Of a DNA stretch of 64,000 bases, positions 22,369 through 36,329 are shown one piece after another. The stretch covers positions 2,294,001 to 2,358,000 of the forward strand of contig SPDT01000001.1 in the NCBI GenBank assembly GCA_008477525.1, in the 5' to 3' direction. A program made the translations under genes and the position numbers. Under the pieces are notes generated by a model. That model ran no database searches. It was not told the origin of the DNA and worked only from the letters and a program-made list of their open reading frames with translations. The stretch is from Hypomyces perniciosus (Eukaryota > Ascomycota > Sordariomycetes > Hypocreales > Hypocreaceae). Every line of letters begins with the position of its first letter. Position 1 is the stretch's first letter.

Positions 22369-22738
22369 AGTTTATTACTTTTTAAAATTATAAGTAATTT
22401 GTTTACTAGTATATATACAAGATTTAAAGTATTTAACTGTTTTATATATATATATATATTTGAAAATCTAAATATAGCCTAGTATTTATTAAAAAAGGGG
22501 CTAAAAAGCAAGGATCTTAATATAATTCAGATACCTTCCTATTTTAGCTAGACCTTGATTTAGGCCTATTATAGCACTAACTATAACGCAATATTAATGC
22601 CCTATTATATAAGATCCAGTTATATAACTAGGCCCTAATATATTCCTAGCTATAGCTTTCTATAAAGCCTTCAGGCTTTCTTGCTCTCTATAGTATAATA
22701 ATAATATTTACTTTAACCTGCCTTTTTATATTATAATA

Positions 22739-23856
22739 GTTTATATTATCCTTTAATTTAACTATATTACTATAAAGTATATATTTAACTAATTATAAAT
22801 TCCTTTAAATCCCTTTTTATTCCTAAACCTATAATAATACCTTTATAGTTTAGCCTTTATCCTTTAAACTTTATATTTATAAAATACAAATTATAAGCGA
22901 GATAAATATAAATGTCTTAAACCATACCCTATAACTTAACCTAGCTTAATAGATTATAGTTTTAATTATAAAGTTAATACTTTTCCTTTTTCTTTTAAAA
23001 CCTTATAAAAATCTAGTATTAATAGCAATTATATATATTTAATAAACGCAATTATTAAAGATAATAACCTTTATTATTAATTTTATCTTTTTAATTAAAT
23101 AATTAAAAAAAGCTTAGTTTTATAAAATAAAATAGAAATAAACCTTTAAATAGGATATCTTAAAGCAGGTAATTAAAAATTAAAACTTTAAAATATAAAT
23201 TAAAGCTTAAATTAAAGCTTTAAATATAGTTTTATTACTAAGTCTTAAACATAATAATTTATTTAACTGCTATTAAACTAAATACTTTAAATAATTTAAT
23301 AGTAAATAAAAGAATATTACTAAATACTAGTAAAAATATATTAACTAATATTTTTAAATTAATATTACCTTTATAAGTAATTAATTAACCTTTTAATTAA
23401 ATTTAAAAAGATTTTATATATTACAGGCCTTTTAAAGGGAAATGTATATTAACTGTAATAAAGAAACTTTAATACTATTATCGAGAATCCTAATAACCCT
23501 ACCTAGTAATACTAAAAGACTAGTGCAGTACTTTTTATTGATTTTAATAAATAGTATAAAACAATTAACCTATCCTAAAAGGCATTGCAGTCCTTTAATA
23601 ACCTGTATATATTAAACAAGCCTTTCTATAGTAAGGAAAAAGAGTTCTTTTACGCTAACGCTATTCCTAAGCGGTGTAAAGATATTATTATACAGCTAAA
23701 GGCTATCGCTAAGGCCTTAGGAAGAAAATATAAAGAAAACGCAAACATATAAAAGGAGGCGTTACTAGTCTATACTATTAAGCAGGAAATCTTGATTGAT
23801 ATATAAAATATAAAGATTAACTAGTTAATAAAGAAGCTAGATAATAAATAAGTAGG
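22739..23856 (+). mobile_element. A1 body with 3.9-kb internal deletion
   Basis: 22739 to about 23620 aligns with A2 gag leader sequence (29925-30812); from about 23628 it aligns with A2 near 34707 to 34935. The junction carries CCTTTCT, present at the equivalent distal site (CCTTTCTGCAG, 34700) and as a RIPed variant at the proximal one. Protease, RT, RNase H and most of the integrase are absent, so this copy could move only with helper proteins. Confidence 0.75.
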
Positions 23857-23927
23857 TGTTACAGTACCGACTGTAACGCGATATTAATGCCTTGTTATAT
23901 AAGCTCTAGTCACGTAACCAGGCCTTA

Positions 23928-26900
23928 TGTCAGAGACCCTCTTTGGGGCAGACGGATCGGGCGAGGGGCTGCGACCCTAAGGAAGAGTAGAGGAGGTTAA
24001 AGAGCAGTCACTTGGAGGAGAGATAGATGCTAACAAGCAGGTAATAAGCCAGAAACTAGTAGTTAGGTGTAGCAGCAGTAGTTTACTGGTCTCTGAAGTT
24101 CTATATCTTCAGGGACCACAGTTGCTCTTATATATGCATTCCAGCCTATGTAATATCATAAGAGCTCCGGAGCTTCCGGTCTCCTGATAGGCTGCCCCCC
24201 CTTTTATAGCATTAACCTTAATACTGGCGAAGACCCTATATCTAACCAGCTCTTTTCCGGCTTTTAACACCCTATTACTATATTAAGCAGCAACTATTTC
24301 CTATACAGATATTTCTTTAAGCCCTAGACTTAAATACTTTAATGTATATTTAATAGCTTAAGAAGTTTCTAACCTTATAGTTTAAAAGTACACTTTTATG
24401 CAATTAGACTTAAAGGGTAGCAGAGAAATCCTATATAATAAGCTAACCCTTTACTGCTAATGCATAAATAATTTACTCTGTTTTTCTTCTCCTAATTCAC
24501 TACCGCATGCGAGTGCACTATATATATTCTTGCCTTACTTTTCTCTTTTCCTTCTTTTTTTCCTTTTTCTTTTTTTTTTTCGCCCTCTCTCTCCTTATAA
24601 GCGCTTTTCTCTATAAATATTCCTTCCTTTTACTTTTTATTACCAGCTAACTTATTATATAATAGCAGTTCTCTTTTTTTAGTTTAGCCTGCTACTATAA
24701 ATTCTCTTTTTCCTTTTATAATAGACGTCGCCGCTTTATAAGTTTCCTATAGCTAACTCTTTACTATAACTTCCTATCTAATACGCTTATAGCCTGGTTT
24801 TAGAAAATAATAGCGATCTTGCGGTATCCGAGAACCTTAATATAGCAAGCCTATCTTCGCTTGCAGCTAATGCTATCTCGGTTATATCTCCATTAAAACA
24901 CCCTCCCTTTAAGATTACTATGCCTTTACCAGTAAAACGCTGCAAAGCTGCTAGCAACTTAACCCAGTAGGTGTTTTTATATAGATATAACTATTAGCTA
25001 CTGCTAACTCGCTATAAACGCCCTGCCCTATACTATTATTATCTTAACCTTTTAATCGAATAGAATATAAAGTTAGGAAAAGAACCTCCTTAATGCTATA
25101 ATAATAAATATAAGTTTTATATTATTAGAAAATAAAACTTTTTATATTAACTTATATTATATTAACTGCTTTTAAGAAATGTTTTTATTATTTCTTAAAT
25201 AATAAATTATATAATCTAATTACCTATTAATTTATTAATACTGCTAAGGCATTAATTTAATATTCCTAAAAGTCCCCTATTAATAAAGTAAGTATTTTAG
25301 TATTACTTCTTTATTATATAATAGCAGCTAATAAAAACCTAGTCTATAATAGCACTACTATAAGTCTAATATAAAAAGAACCTTATATTAATATAATAAA
25401 AGTTAGGTGAAAAGTGGTGCTAAGTCGCCGTTTATAAGCAAGTAAGTAACAGAAACTTCGCCAAAATCTAGATTTAAATAATCAATCTCTATTAAAAATA
25501 ATTCCTTATAGTATTCCAAAAATTAAATAAATAAATTTTATAAAAAGGTTAGCGACTTTACTGCTTATAATATATACTATTATAGGTATATATAAGGTAT
25601 ATTTCGTGTATTAATTAATAATAATAAGAATTGTATTGTATAGGTATTTGCCTTTATAGTTTAGGATTTCCAGTAAATCTATAATAAAATCTATAGAAAT
25701 TTCTCTAAAAGGTTTTTCTAGTATTAATAATAAAGCAAGTTTACTATAAGGTTAATAGGTTTTTGCCTTTATTATCTAATAAACGTAATATATAGATATA
25801 TAATACTTAATATCTCGCTTTATGCCTTGCCAATAATAGGTTAATATAATATATTTTAAAGTATAATTAACTCCCTAGTATCTAGCAGTTAGATTATTAT
25901 AAAGTAGTATTAAAATCTTAATATAAAGACCTATCAGTATATAAACTCTGCCTTAATAGTAAACTAACTGGTTATTACCGATAACCTAGTTATTACTATA
26001 AGATATACTAACCACTCCCTAGCTCTAAACCTTCTACTAAATAAAGTAATCTCCTCGTTAAGCTTATAAAACAGCTAAGCGCAAGGACTTTTATAGTTCT
26101 GGCGGTAAACCTGCAGTAGTCTGCCATATAACCTGTGAACCAGCAGTTATAACTCTAGCCACTATACTCTACAGGTAAGCTATCTGCTAAGTAGCATTTA
26201 GTCCCTGTCCCTTAACCTAAGGCAATGCTAAAGCAATACTCCTATCTATAAGCAACCTTATATATTCCTGGTCACTATAGTATGCTACTGTAAATCCCTC
26301 TAGTTTATATAGGCTGTCAGCTTTTATATTATAAAAACGCTGTAAAATTATCAATATATAGCCTTACTGTAATTCTTTAATCTCAGTAAGATTATAAAAA
26401 TTAGGGCATTAAGATAAAATATTAGCAGGGTTAAACTTCTTTAGCCTATATTTAATGCGAAAATTAAATAAAGCTAGCTTATTAAAAGCCTCTGCCTGCT
26501 AGTATAAAAGCTTCTGCTTATCTATAAAGTAACAGTAGTTAAAATAGTCTATTATAACCTAAATCTCTATACCTATATAAGCCAGATAGTATCTCTATAT
26601 TCAGAAAGCCTCTATAATAGTAAGAAATTTAGTATTAAAGGTACAATAATATAATTTAGAACTATTTAGCTTTTTTAATATATATACTATAGGGTACTAG
26701 GCATTTTACTAGTATTAAGCTAATACTGCCTTAATTGTATAATTTAATATATTTATCTTTATATAAATCGGCGCCTTTAAGTTATAATATATTAAAATAG
26801 GTTTCTTTAAAATTTTTCCTTTAAGCTGTTAAAAAGCTTTAAGAGTATTAAGCTTTAGCTGTAAAAAACCTTCTTGCTTCCTATAAATAAGATCTATTAA

Positions 26901-29818
26901 AGGTACTGTAATTTTACTGTAATTTTTAATAAAGCGATAGTAAAACCCTGTAAATCCTAGAAATATAAGGATATCGTGGACGCTGTTAAGTACCAGCCAC
27001 TTAGTAATAGCTTAAACGTATAACTATTTTATCTTAATTCTATTAAGTGTAATAATATATTTAAAGAAAGGTATTAAAGTAGTATAGAAGATGCATTTAT
27101 TAATATTAGTATATAGCTTTATATCTTGTAACTTTTTAAGAACCTGGCGAACGTGCTGCATATACTCTTTAAAAGTATAGCTATAGATTAATATATTATT
27201 AAGATATACAATATAAATAAAATTAACTAGATTTTATAGTATATTATTAATATATTGCTAAAAAGTTATAGGGGAATTTATAAGGCCGAATAGTATAATG
27301 TTATACTTAAAGTATCTATATCAGCAGTAAAATGCTGTCTTTTACCTGTCTTTTTTGCGGATAGGTATCTAGTAATATGCGTCCTTTAAATTAAGTTTAG
27401 TGAAAATCTTAATATATAAAAGTCTATTAAGAATCTCAGAGATTAATAGTAAAGGAGCACAGTTCTTGTAAGTTATTTTATTTAAAGTATGGAAATCGAT
27501 ATATATTTGTAGTTTACCGCCTTTCTTTAATACGAAGATTATAAAGGCACCTGCAGGACTAACAGACCGCTGAGTCCATACATTTTATAGTGCTTTTTTT
27601 AAATACTCGCGGAAAGCTTTTAGCTCTTTAAATACTAGGTTATAGATAGGACTCTATAAAGGCATTTTCCTATCTTTTAACTTAATAGCGTACTATCGAC
27701 TTATTAATATATTAGCAGCTTCTTTTATAGAAAAGACACTAGTAAGATTATAATATATAGGAAGCAATTTTGAATATAAGGCCGACTTATAGTCTTTTAG
27801 GGAAGTAGCTTTATTTAAGATAGGAGATAGTAAGTCTTTTAAAGCTTTTAACCTAATTTCCAGCTTCTTTTTAATTGCTAATATAAAAGTTATTTAGGCT
27901 TCTTTAATAGCTTATTATAGCTGCTTTTTAAAGGCTATTAAAGTAATAGAATCCCTAGTTAAAGGATAATTCCATTGATTATATTTCTATAAAAGGGTAA
28001 GATTAGCTTCCTGAAACTAAAGTCTTCCTAAAACAAAGTCTTTTAGGCTATTAGCGATAATGTAATAGAGTAGCTACTTCTTCTTTACTCTTTAGTTATT
28101 AATTATCTTTATAAGTATATCTATATAGCTATAAGTTATAATAGAAATATTTAAGAAAATAGCAGTAAGCTTAAAAGCCGGTAATAGACTTTTTAATTAA
28201 TCCTTTTATTATAAAGAGATAATATAAATATTATTGCCAGGATTAAACAGGGTATTTATATATTGCCAGTAGCCACCTAGCCGCATCTTTTCCGGTTATT
28301 TTATAAGTAGATCTATATAGCAATTATATTTTTAGGCTTAATAAACTGCAGGTTTAGTATTTCCGCCAGTAAAGTATAGCTAAATGGGGTTATTATACTT
28401 TTTAATAAAGTAATACTTACTATTATACTTTATATAATCAAAAGCTTAGCAAAAGGTCTTATAGTAAAAACCATTATATTTCTAATAAATTACTAAGCTA
28501 GGGAGGTTTCTCTATTCTTTTAAACCTTTAGATATTTCGGTTATTGTATTCTTTAAAGTATTAGCAGTGTAATCCTAGTGTAATCCCTGCTAACTAGTAG
28601 GTCTAGTCTTCTTATATTTTCCTTAAGATTAAGATTCCTATTAAAAGCTACTTATATTACCAGTATAGCTATATATAAAAGTCTTAGCGATTATACTGGC
28701 ATAAATTAACTCCTACTAGGTTATAGGGATTTTATAGTAAAGTATCTGCTTATTTATTATAAAGGAAAGGCACTGTAAAAATATATAAATCTTAAGCTGT
28801 AAAGGAGTTGTTTTAGGGAACTCGCTTTTAATAATCTCGAATTAAAAGAGGAATAACTGAAAATTCTATCTAGCAGCTTAATATAGGCAAAAGATCTATA
28901 AAGTCACTTTATAGCACCTAGTTAAGCTATCGCGATTATTATCTTTAAGCTATTAATGAAATTTATCCTAAGTAATCGATCTAGCGGATCCGCCTTTTTC
29001 TTTAAAATAACTAACCTATCGCTATTAAATATCTCCTTTTAAGCAGGAAATAGTATAGGTGATCTTATAAGCTGTTTAAGAAAAGGTATTAAGGGATAAT
29101 TTAAACTGCCCTTTAATAATAGTAAAAAAAGTTTATAATTTTGCTTAAGACTTTCTTTTATAATAAAGAGCTTGAATTTGCACTTTGCCCTAATTGCCTT
29201 TATAAAGTCATTTTAAACTAGCAGTATATAATAAGCTAGTTATAGGCGATAAACCTTTAATCTTTAAGAGTTTAAAAGAAAGGTTTTTTCTTTAAAGGAA
29301 AGTATTTAAATATTTCCTCTTTAAGCATACTCGCTACTTTTCTTTTACTTATTAAATGTAAGCATTAAGTTCTTCTTCTATAAGTAAAGTATTATCTAGA
29401 AGGCCTAGTTAATAATTTAAAGGAGTAACTCTATTTAAAGGTCTTTGCATTTAAAATATAGCCTCTTTACTAAAAGTAAGCTAGTTATTTGCCGCTAAAG
29501 GCATCTTTAACTTTAATAGTTTTTTTACTTTTACTGGGAATAGTAAAAGACTAGTATATTAAAGACCCTCTTTAGGGCAGACAGATTGGGCGAGGGGCTG
29601 CGACCTTAGGGAAAAGTAAAGGAGGTTAAAGAGTAGTTACTTAGAGGAGAGATAGATGCTAATAAGCAGGTAATAAGCTAGAAACTAGTAGTTAAGTATA
29701 GCAGTAGTAGTTTACTGGTCTCTGAAGTTCTATATCTTCGGGGACTATAGTTGCTCTTATATATGCATTCCGGCCTATATAATATTATGAGAGCTCCGGA
29801 GCTTCCGGTCTCCTGACA
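23928..29818 (-). mobile_element. Complete Ty3/Gypsy element, family B, TSD CCTTA
   Basis: The 262-bp LTRs (23928-24189, 29557-29818) start TGTCAGAGACC and end CTCCTGACA. CCTTA flanks the unit exactly (23923-23927, 29819-29823), and it is inserted in the middle A LTR. Coding is on the minus strand: RT landmarks at about 27340-27140 read ILFGLINSPITF and IVYLNNILIYS (MPFGL...NAPATF and YLDDILIYS, DD changed to NN), then HVRQVLKKL. The purine tract GGGGGGGCAGCC next to the left LTR confirms that orientation. Gag/protease should lie at about 28000-29500 and RNase H/integrase at 24300-27000. All frames are broken; the LTRs are better preserved than the body. Confidence 0.95.
27140..27360 (-). pseudogene. 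Family B reverse transcriptase core
   Basis: On the minus strand the frame KTAFYC...NIILFGLINSPITF...YINNIL...FIYIVYLNNILIYSYTF is readable with few stops, covering fingers-palm motifs including the YxDD box (near 27197-27214). Both catalytic aspartates appear as Asn, so the copy is inactive by RIP. It is the best-preserved RT landmark in this half of the window. Confidence 0.8.
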
Positions 29819-29924
29819 CCTTAACGCATTCCTAGCTATAGCTTTCTATAAAGCTTTAAGGCTTTCTCGCTCTCTACAGTATAACAATAATATTTGCCTT
29901 AACCTGCCTTTTTATACTATAATA

Positions 29925-32900
29925 GTTTATATTATCCTTTAACTTAGCTGCGCTATCGCAAAGTATATATTTAACTAATTATAAATTTCCCTAAATCCCC
30001 TTTTATTTTTAAACCTATAATAAAGGCTTTATAGCCTAGCCTTTATCTTTTAAACCCTATATCTATAAAAAACTACTTATAAGCGAGATAAATATAAATG
30101 CCTTAAACTTTACTTTATAGCTTACCTTAGCTTAATAAACTATAATTTTAGCTATAAAGCTAGCGTTTTTCCTTTTTTCTTTAAAACCCTATAAAAATCT
30201 AATATTAATAGTAATTATATATATTTAATAAATATAATTATTAAAGATAATAACTTTTATTATTAATTTTATCTTTTTAGTTAAATAATAAAAAAAGGCT
30301 TAATTTAATAAAAAGAATAAAACTAAACCTTTAAATAAAAGATTTTAAAGTAGGCAGTTAAAAATTAAAATATTAAAATATAAATTAAAGTTTAAGTTAA
30401 AGCTTTAAATACAGCTTTACTATTTAGCTTTAAAAATAATAATTTACTTAACTGCTATTAAATTAAAGACTTTAAGTAATTTAATAGTAAATAAAAGGAT
30501 ATTATTTAATATTAATAAAAATATATTAATTAGTATTTTTAAATTAATATTACCTTTATAGGTAATTAGTTAATCTTTTTAATTAAACTTAAAAACATTT
30601 TATATATTATAGGCCTTTTAAAAAAAGATATATATTAACTATAATAAAAAAACTTTAATATTATTATTAAGAATTTTAATAACCTTACCTAGTAATATTA
30701 AAAGATTAATATAATATTTTTCATTAACTTTAATAAATAGTATAAAAGGATTAACCTATTTTAAAAGGCATTATAGTTTTTTAATAATTTATATATATTA
30801 AGTAAGCTTTTTTAAAACTTTATAGTAAAGTTATTTGCATTAGGCAGTAAATATAGTAAAACTGCTAATTAAATAGTAAAGGCCTTAAAGATAAAGGTCT
30901 TTTAAAAGCTTATTAAGACTATAAAGATTTTAGTAATTAAATTAAATAAATCTAACTTTATTAAATAGTATAAACTTTATTAAATTATTTATAATAGGCT
31001 TTAAGAAGGCGCCTATTATAATGCTTTTTGCGCTATTTAAATTAACTAGCATTAATAAAGCTATTAATAGCAGTAATATTAATATTAATAGTAAAGTTAT
31101 TAACATTAGTAAAATAATTAAGCTGCTGCTTGAGCGTTAATTAATAATTTAATATAGCTAAATACTATATATACTTTATTAATTTACTTATAAGTCTTTT
31201 ATAAAGAATATATTACTAAAAGACTCTGCTTTTATTATAAAAAAGTAGGCTATAGCTTTAATAAATAGAATGAAAAAAGTAATTTAATATAGATTAAAGA
31301 AATTTATATTAAATATAACATTAAAATTACTAAATTTAACTATATTAACTATACTTTAACTTAATAGTATACCAGTATTACCTGTAATACTTAATTAACT
31401 TATAAATCTAGGCTTTAAATAATATACTCTCTTTAAGTATTAATAAAGATAATAATAGTAGTATTACTTTATTAACTTTTAGCCTACTGTAATTTAACTA
31501 GTTTTATTTATTAAAAACCTAAACTTAATTTATAAACTAAAAAAAGATTAACTTTTACTAAAAGTTATAAATAAAGGTTGACTGTAAATAAAACTATTAT
31601 TTTAAAATAGATCTAGTATTACTTTTTTAAAAACCCTTTAAACTAAAATTAATACACAGTAAATGCCGTTTAATATAAACTATACTATTCTTTATATATA
31701 ATACCTATATTAATATAAAAGCTTTAATAGATAGCAGCTATATACTTTAAGCTTTTATTAATTGCGCTTTTATTAAGCAATTTAGTATTACTATTTAATA
31801 ACTACTATTTACTAGGAACTTTTTATTTATTAATAGGAGTATAGCTAATAAAATTTTAAACTTTTTTATTATATAAACTATAATTATCTTTTATAAAAAA
31901 CTTTACTTTTTTTTAATATAAGTATCCTTAATAATATACCTATAATCTTTAGCCTTTTATAGCTAAGAAAATATAACATTAATATTAATTAAGAAAAGTT
32001 AATGATTACTTTGAAATCCTATTATTATTATAACTATTATCTTTTAAAGAGTATAGCTAGCTTTCTATAAATTTTATTAGTAGTTAAAATAAAAAATAAC
32101 TTTATTAAAGCTATTACTACTACTTTTTAATATATTATTTTTGCAAACTTAAACTAAACCTTAAAATTAAAAAGTATACTTAAATATAATAAAAATATAA
32201 ATAATAGCAGCTATAAACCTTATTACCTTTTATTATTAATTATATATTTATATAATAAAAGTAATTTAAAAGGAGATTAGTTAAACTATTAAAATTAAAG
32301 AATTAATATTGATTACTTTATTAAAACTTTTAAATAAGTTTTTCTAATAAATATTTATAAAATAGGGAGATTATATTAAAGTAAAAATAGCACTATGAAA
32401 AAAAATTTATAACTTTATTAATAAATACTACTCTGTAATATAATTAAGCAAAATTATAGCTGCTAATATAAAAGAATTTATAATAGGGAAATGTAAGTTT
32501 AGTAAACTAGATATTTTAAAAAAAATGCTATCCTAGCTATATAACCTATATAATACTTTCCGATTAAAGACAGTAAATAAAGTTCCTTTATAATAGGCTT
32601 AGGATTATAAAATTAAAATACTATTAGGAAAAAACCCTTTATATTAAAAGAATAGGCTATTTTTATTTAATAAACTGCAGGTAATAAAAAAATGGTTAGA
32701 TAATAATTTAATAAAGGGATTTATTTATAAATTATAAATATAATATACTGCTCCCCTCCTTTTAGCCGTAAAACTACAAAACAGTATTTCTATTTATTAA
32801 AATTATTAAAACTTAACTAAAATTACTATTAAAAATTAATACCTATTACTATTAATTTAAAAAACCTTTAATACTTTAAGCTGTATAAAGGTATATATAA

Positions 32901-35573
32901 AACTTAATATTATTACTGCATTTAATAATCTCTATATCGCTAAAAGGGATATATAAAAAACAATATTTATTATAAAGTTTAAAGCTATACTAAACTGATA
33001 ACTATTTAAAGGAGTAAAAGACCTATCAAAATTCCTTAGCTTTATAAATTTCTATTATTATTTTATTTAAAGATACTTTAAAATAACTGCACTATTAAAT
33101 AAACTTTTAAAAAAAGATTAATTATATATTTAAAAAGAGAAATAGCAGGAAGCCTTTAACTTGATTAAATATACGTTTAAATTAACTTTAATCCTGGCCC
33201 CTTTTAACTATAATAAATAAACTATCTTTAAGACTAATACCTTTAATTAGGCATTAGGCGGTATTTTATTATAGTATAATAAAGAGGGTATTCTATACCC
33301 TATTATATTCTTTTCTATAAAATATAACACTTAAAAATATAACTATAAAATCTATAGTAAAAAACCTTTAGCTATTATTAAAATAATAGAAAAATAGCGC
33401 CTAAAATTATAAAGTATATAAAAGTTTAATATTATTATAGACTATAAAAACTTTAAATATATTACTTTAATTAAAGCCTTAAACTAGCAGTAAATTTAAT
33501 AGTTTAAATTCCTTTTTAACTTTAATTTTTATATTATCTAATACTTTAACTTTAAAGCTATAAAGCTTAACGCTTTAAATAAATAAATAAAGAATAAGCC
33601 TATAAAATTAAACCCCTTTAATAACTAAATTAAAAATTAATAATATACTATTTTCCTATAAAGTTCTTTTAGCCTTCAAGCTTAAGCAATATTCTAAAAA
33701 AAAGTTTTATTATATATAAAACTATCTATAAAAGCTGCCTTTATAGCTAAAATAATACCTACAGAAAACAAATTAATTAATAACTTAATCACAGCAGCAT
33801 ATAAATAAAATACTATAATAAAAGAAATAGTAATTACACTCTAAACCCCTAATATTTGCTAATAGCTAAAACAGCTTTATAGAGAACTTTAAATTATAAT
33901 AAATAACTATTAAATAATAAATAGTAAAATCTATTATTAAAAGCAGCTTTTTATTCCCCTTAATAATAAACTTTATATATAAATCTTATTTAGAAACTAT
34001 TTAAGCGGCTTAGCTAGATATTTAGGCAGGTTTAAAACTTTAAACCTAATTAGCTGGATATACTAATAGCTATAGATCTCGAGAGATATTAAAATATTTA
34101 TATAAGCCTATAAACTAGATATTAAAATAAAAGCCTTACAATCTTTACTATAAAGCTTCCTTTAACTATTATTAGTCTTATTCTATATATAATTAAATAT
34201 TTTTATTAACTATATTATACTATTACCTAAATCCTACTATTATAATACTACCGCATTTATTAATAGTAGTCTATTATTTTATAAAAATATATTATTTTAT
34301 ATTTATTACTTTACTATTAATAAAGAAATTAACTAATATATTTATTAGCAGGATTTACTGCTTTTATAATATACCTAATAACATTATATTAAACTATAGT
34401 ATATAATTTATATAAAAAATTTAAAAATAACTTTTAAAGCAATTAGGAGTTATATTAAAATAGTTATTAACTTTCTATTTTAAAGCTAATAACTAAACTA
34501 AAAAGATTAATGCAAATATAAAATAATATTTATAAACTTTTATTAACTTTTATTAAAATAATCAAGTCTATTACCTTTTATTAATTAAATTTACTATAAA
34601 TAATATAATATTTAAAACTATTAGTATATTACTATTTTTTATTAATTATAGTTTTAACTTTTACTTAAAAATAAAGCCTTTATAGCTTTATTTATTAAAC
34701 CTTTCTGCAGTAAAGAAAAAAAAGCTTTTTTATATTAATACTATTATTAAGCAATTTAAATATATTATTTTATAGTTAAAGACTTTTATTAAAGCTTTAA
34801 GAAAAAGATATGAAAAAGCTTAAATATATAAAAAAGGCATTATTAGTCTATACTATTAAATAAAGAGTCTTTATTTATATATAAAACATAAAGATTAACT
34901 AGCTAATAAAGAAGCTAGATAATAAATAAGCAGGACTTTATATAATAATAAAAGTATACCTATAAGCCTATATTATTAGCCTGCTAGAAAGTATAAAGAT
35001 TTTCCTAGTTTTATATAACTCCCTTTTACAATTTTAAACAGCTACTTTACTGCAGGTTAAGTAAAAAATAATTAATAAAAATTAAATTAAAGAATATTTA
35101 TAGTAAAATATTAATAAAAGAAAATAATATAAATAAAGTATAAAAGAAATAAGAGTTTAAAGCGCGATTAAATTATAATAATTATTATTATAGATTCTAC
35201 TATCTTATTAAATAAAAATACTATACTATAATATAGTAGCTAGTTAAAGATTTATAAAGGTAAAAAAGGGTAATATAAAACTTTTATAAAAGAAATCTAA
35301 AAAGCTAGGCTTACTATAACAGGTATTAAAAGGAATTATAAGAGAGGAAAAGGAGGAAATAGCTAAAAAGAAACTAATACCTATAAAGCGTTAATTAAAG
35401 ACTATATTGCATTAAAGCCTATAATTAAATTATATATCACTAATACTAAAAACTATATAATTTGCTTTATTTACCTTTATATTAAAAGTATTAAAATAGA
35501 TTATTTAGAATTTTAATTTATATAAGTAATATAGCTATTTCCGGCTAAATAGTGTAATAAAGAGGGGGGGTAC
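29925..35573 (+). mobile_element. A2 body: gag-pol of family A, RIPed
   Basis: Plus-strand order: leader and gag to about 31300, with a zinc-knuckle-like CFYYKKVGYSF (CxxC...GH, near 31233-31265); protease region; RT N-terminal part at 32780-32980; RNase H at 33190-33420 (ALGGILL, YNYKIYSKKPLAIIKIIEK); integrase at 34050-34700; and a polypurine tract before 35574. The RT palm with YxDD is missing through an in-frame deletion near 32978 (see findings). Many stops make it non-coding today. Confidence 0.85.
33190..33420 (+). pseudogene. Family A RNase H remnant
   Basis: The plus frame reads LAPFNYNK, a TNTFN*ALGGILL segment (TDASxWALGG in active enzymes) and YNYKIYSKKPLAIIKII (Y-IYDKELLAI). RNase H would degrade the RNA strand during cDNA synthesis. 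The first catalytic Asp appears as Asn. Confidence 0.8.
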
Positions 35574-36329
35574 TATTACAGTATTAACTATAATGCAATA
35601 TTAACGCCCTGTTATATAAGCTTTAGTTATATAACTAGGCCTTAATGCGTTCCTAGCTATAGCTTTCCGTAAAGCCTTAAGGCTTTCTCGCTCTTTATAG
35701 TATAATAATAATATTTGCTTTAACCTGCCTTTCTATACTATAATAAAGCCTAATGCCAAGACTAAGTTTTTAGCAGAACTTTAATGTAAGTTAGGAAATT
35801 TCTATCATCTTTAATAATAATAATTCAGCTAGGACCAGCTACCCTGCCTCACCTAAACTCAATATAATAGGTATAATAGCTATAATGAAAAATGTAATGA
35901 AAATAGTTTCCTATTTATATAGTTAAAAGCCGATTTAGCCGATTTTATATATAAATACATTTTATAGAAAATAAAAATATAGCTATAAACCTAATTCTAC
36001 TATTATATACCTATTATTTAGTTAAAGCACTATTATAAAAGATAAAGTATTCTTTATATAATTACTTTTATAGCTATATACTATTATTCTATAACTTTTA
36101 GCTATTATTATTATTTAAATAAATATAATTTATTTTTTAATCTTTATATTAAACCGAACTGTAAAAGTAAAAACGCCTTTACTAAAAGCAAGGCATATTT
36201 TGCAACTTATAGGCTTTATTTCAATACCTTATAAAATACTTTTAAATGTTTCTGCTATAATTACTATTAAGTGTATCCTTTAAAGCTAAAGTATATCTCT
36301 ATAAGGTTTATTATAATTTTACTTTAATA

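Larger units (their letters stand above)
22567..35745 (+). mobile_element. Family A array: LTR - deleted body (A1) - LTR - body (A2) - LTR
   Basis: Three 172-bp A LTRs are present: 22567-22738, a middle one split as 23857-23927 plus 29824-29924, and 35574-35745. Between the first two is a 1.1-kb body (22739-23856) that jumps from gag to the end of pol. Between the second and third is a longer body (29925-35573). The whole array has one target duplication, AGGCC/AAGCC, so it entered once and was rearranged by LTR recombination, or two A elements recombined. Family B sits in the middle LTR. Everything except parts of the LTRs is RIPed. Confidence 0.85.
22487..36329 (+). repeat. Family C LTR (5' LTR of C1), interrupted by the A array
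   Basis: 22487-22566 and 35751-36329 together make one C LTR in plus orientation: it starts TATTAAAAAAGGGGC and ends TTTAATA. It is followed by GGTTATAAGCC, the putative primer-binding site of the C1 body. The interruption is 22567-35745, flanked by AGGCC (22562-22566) and AAGCC (35746-35750), a 5-bp duplication with one RIP-type change. Confidence 0.85.
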
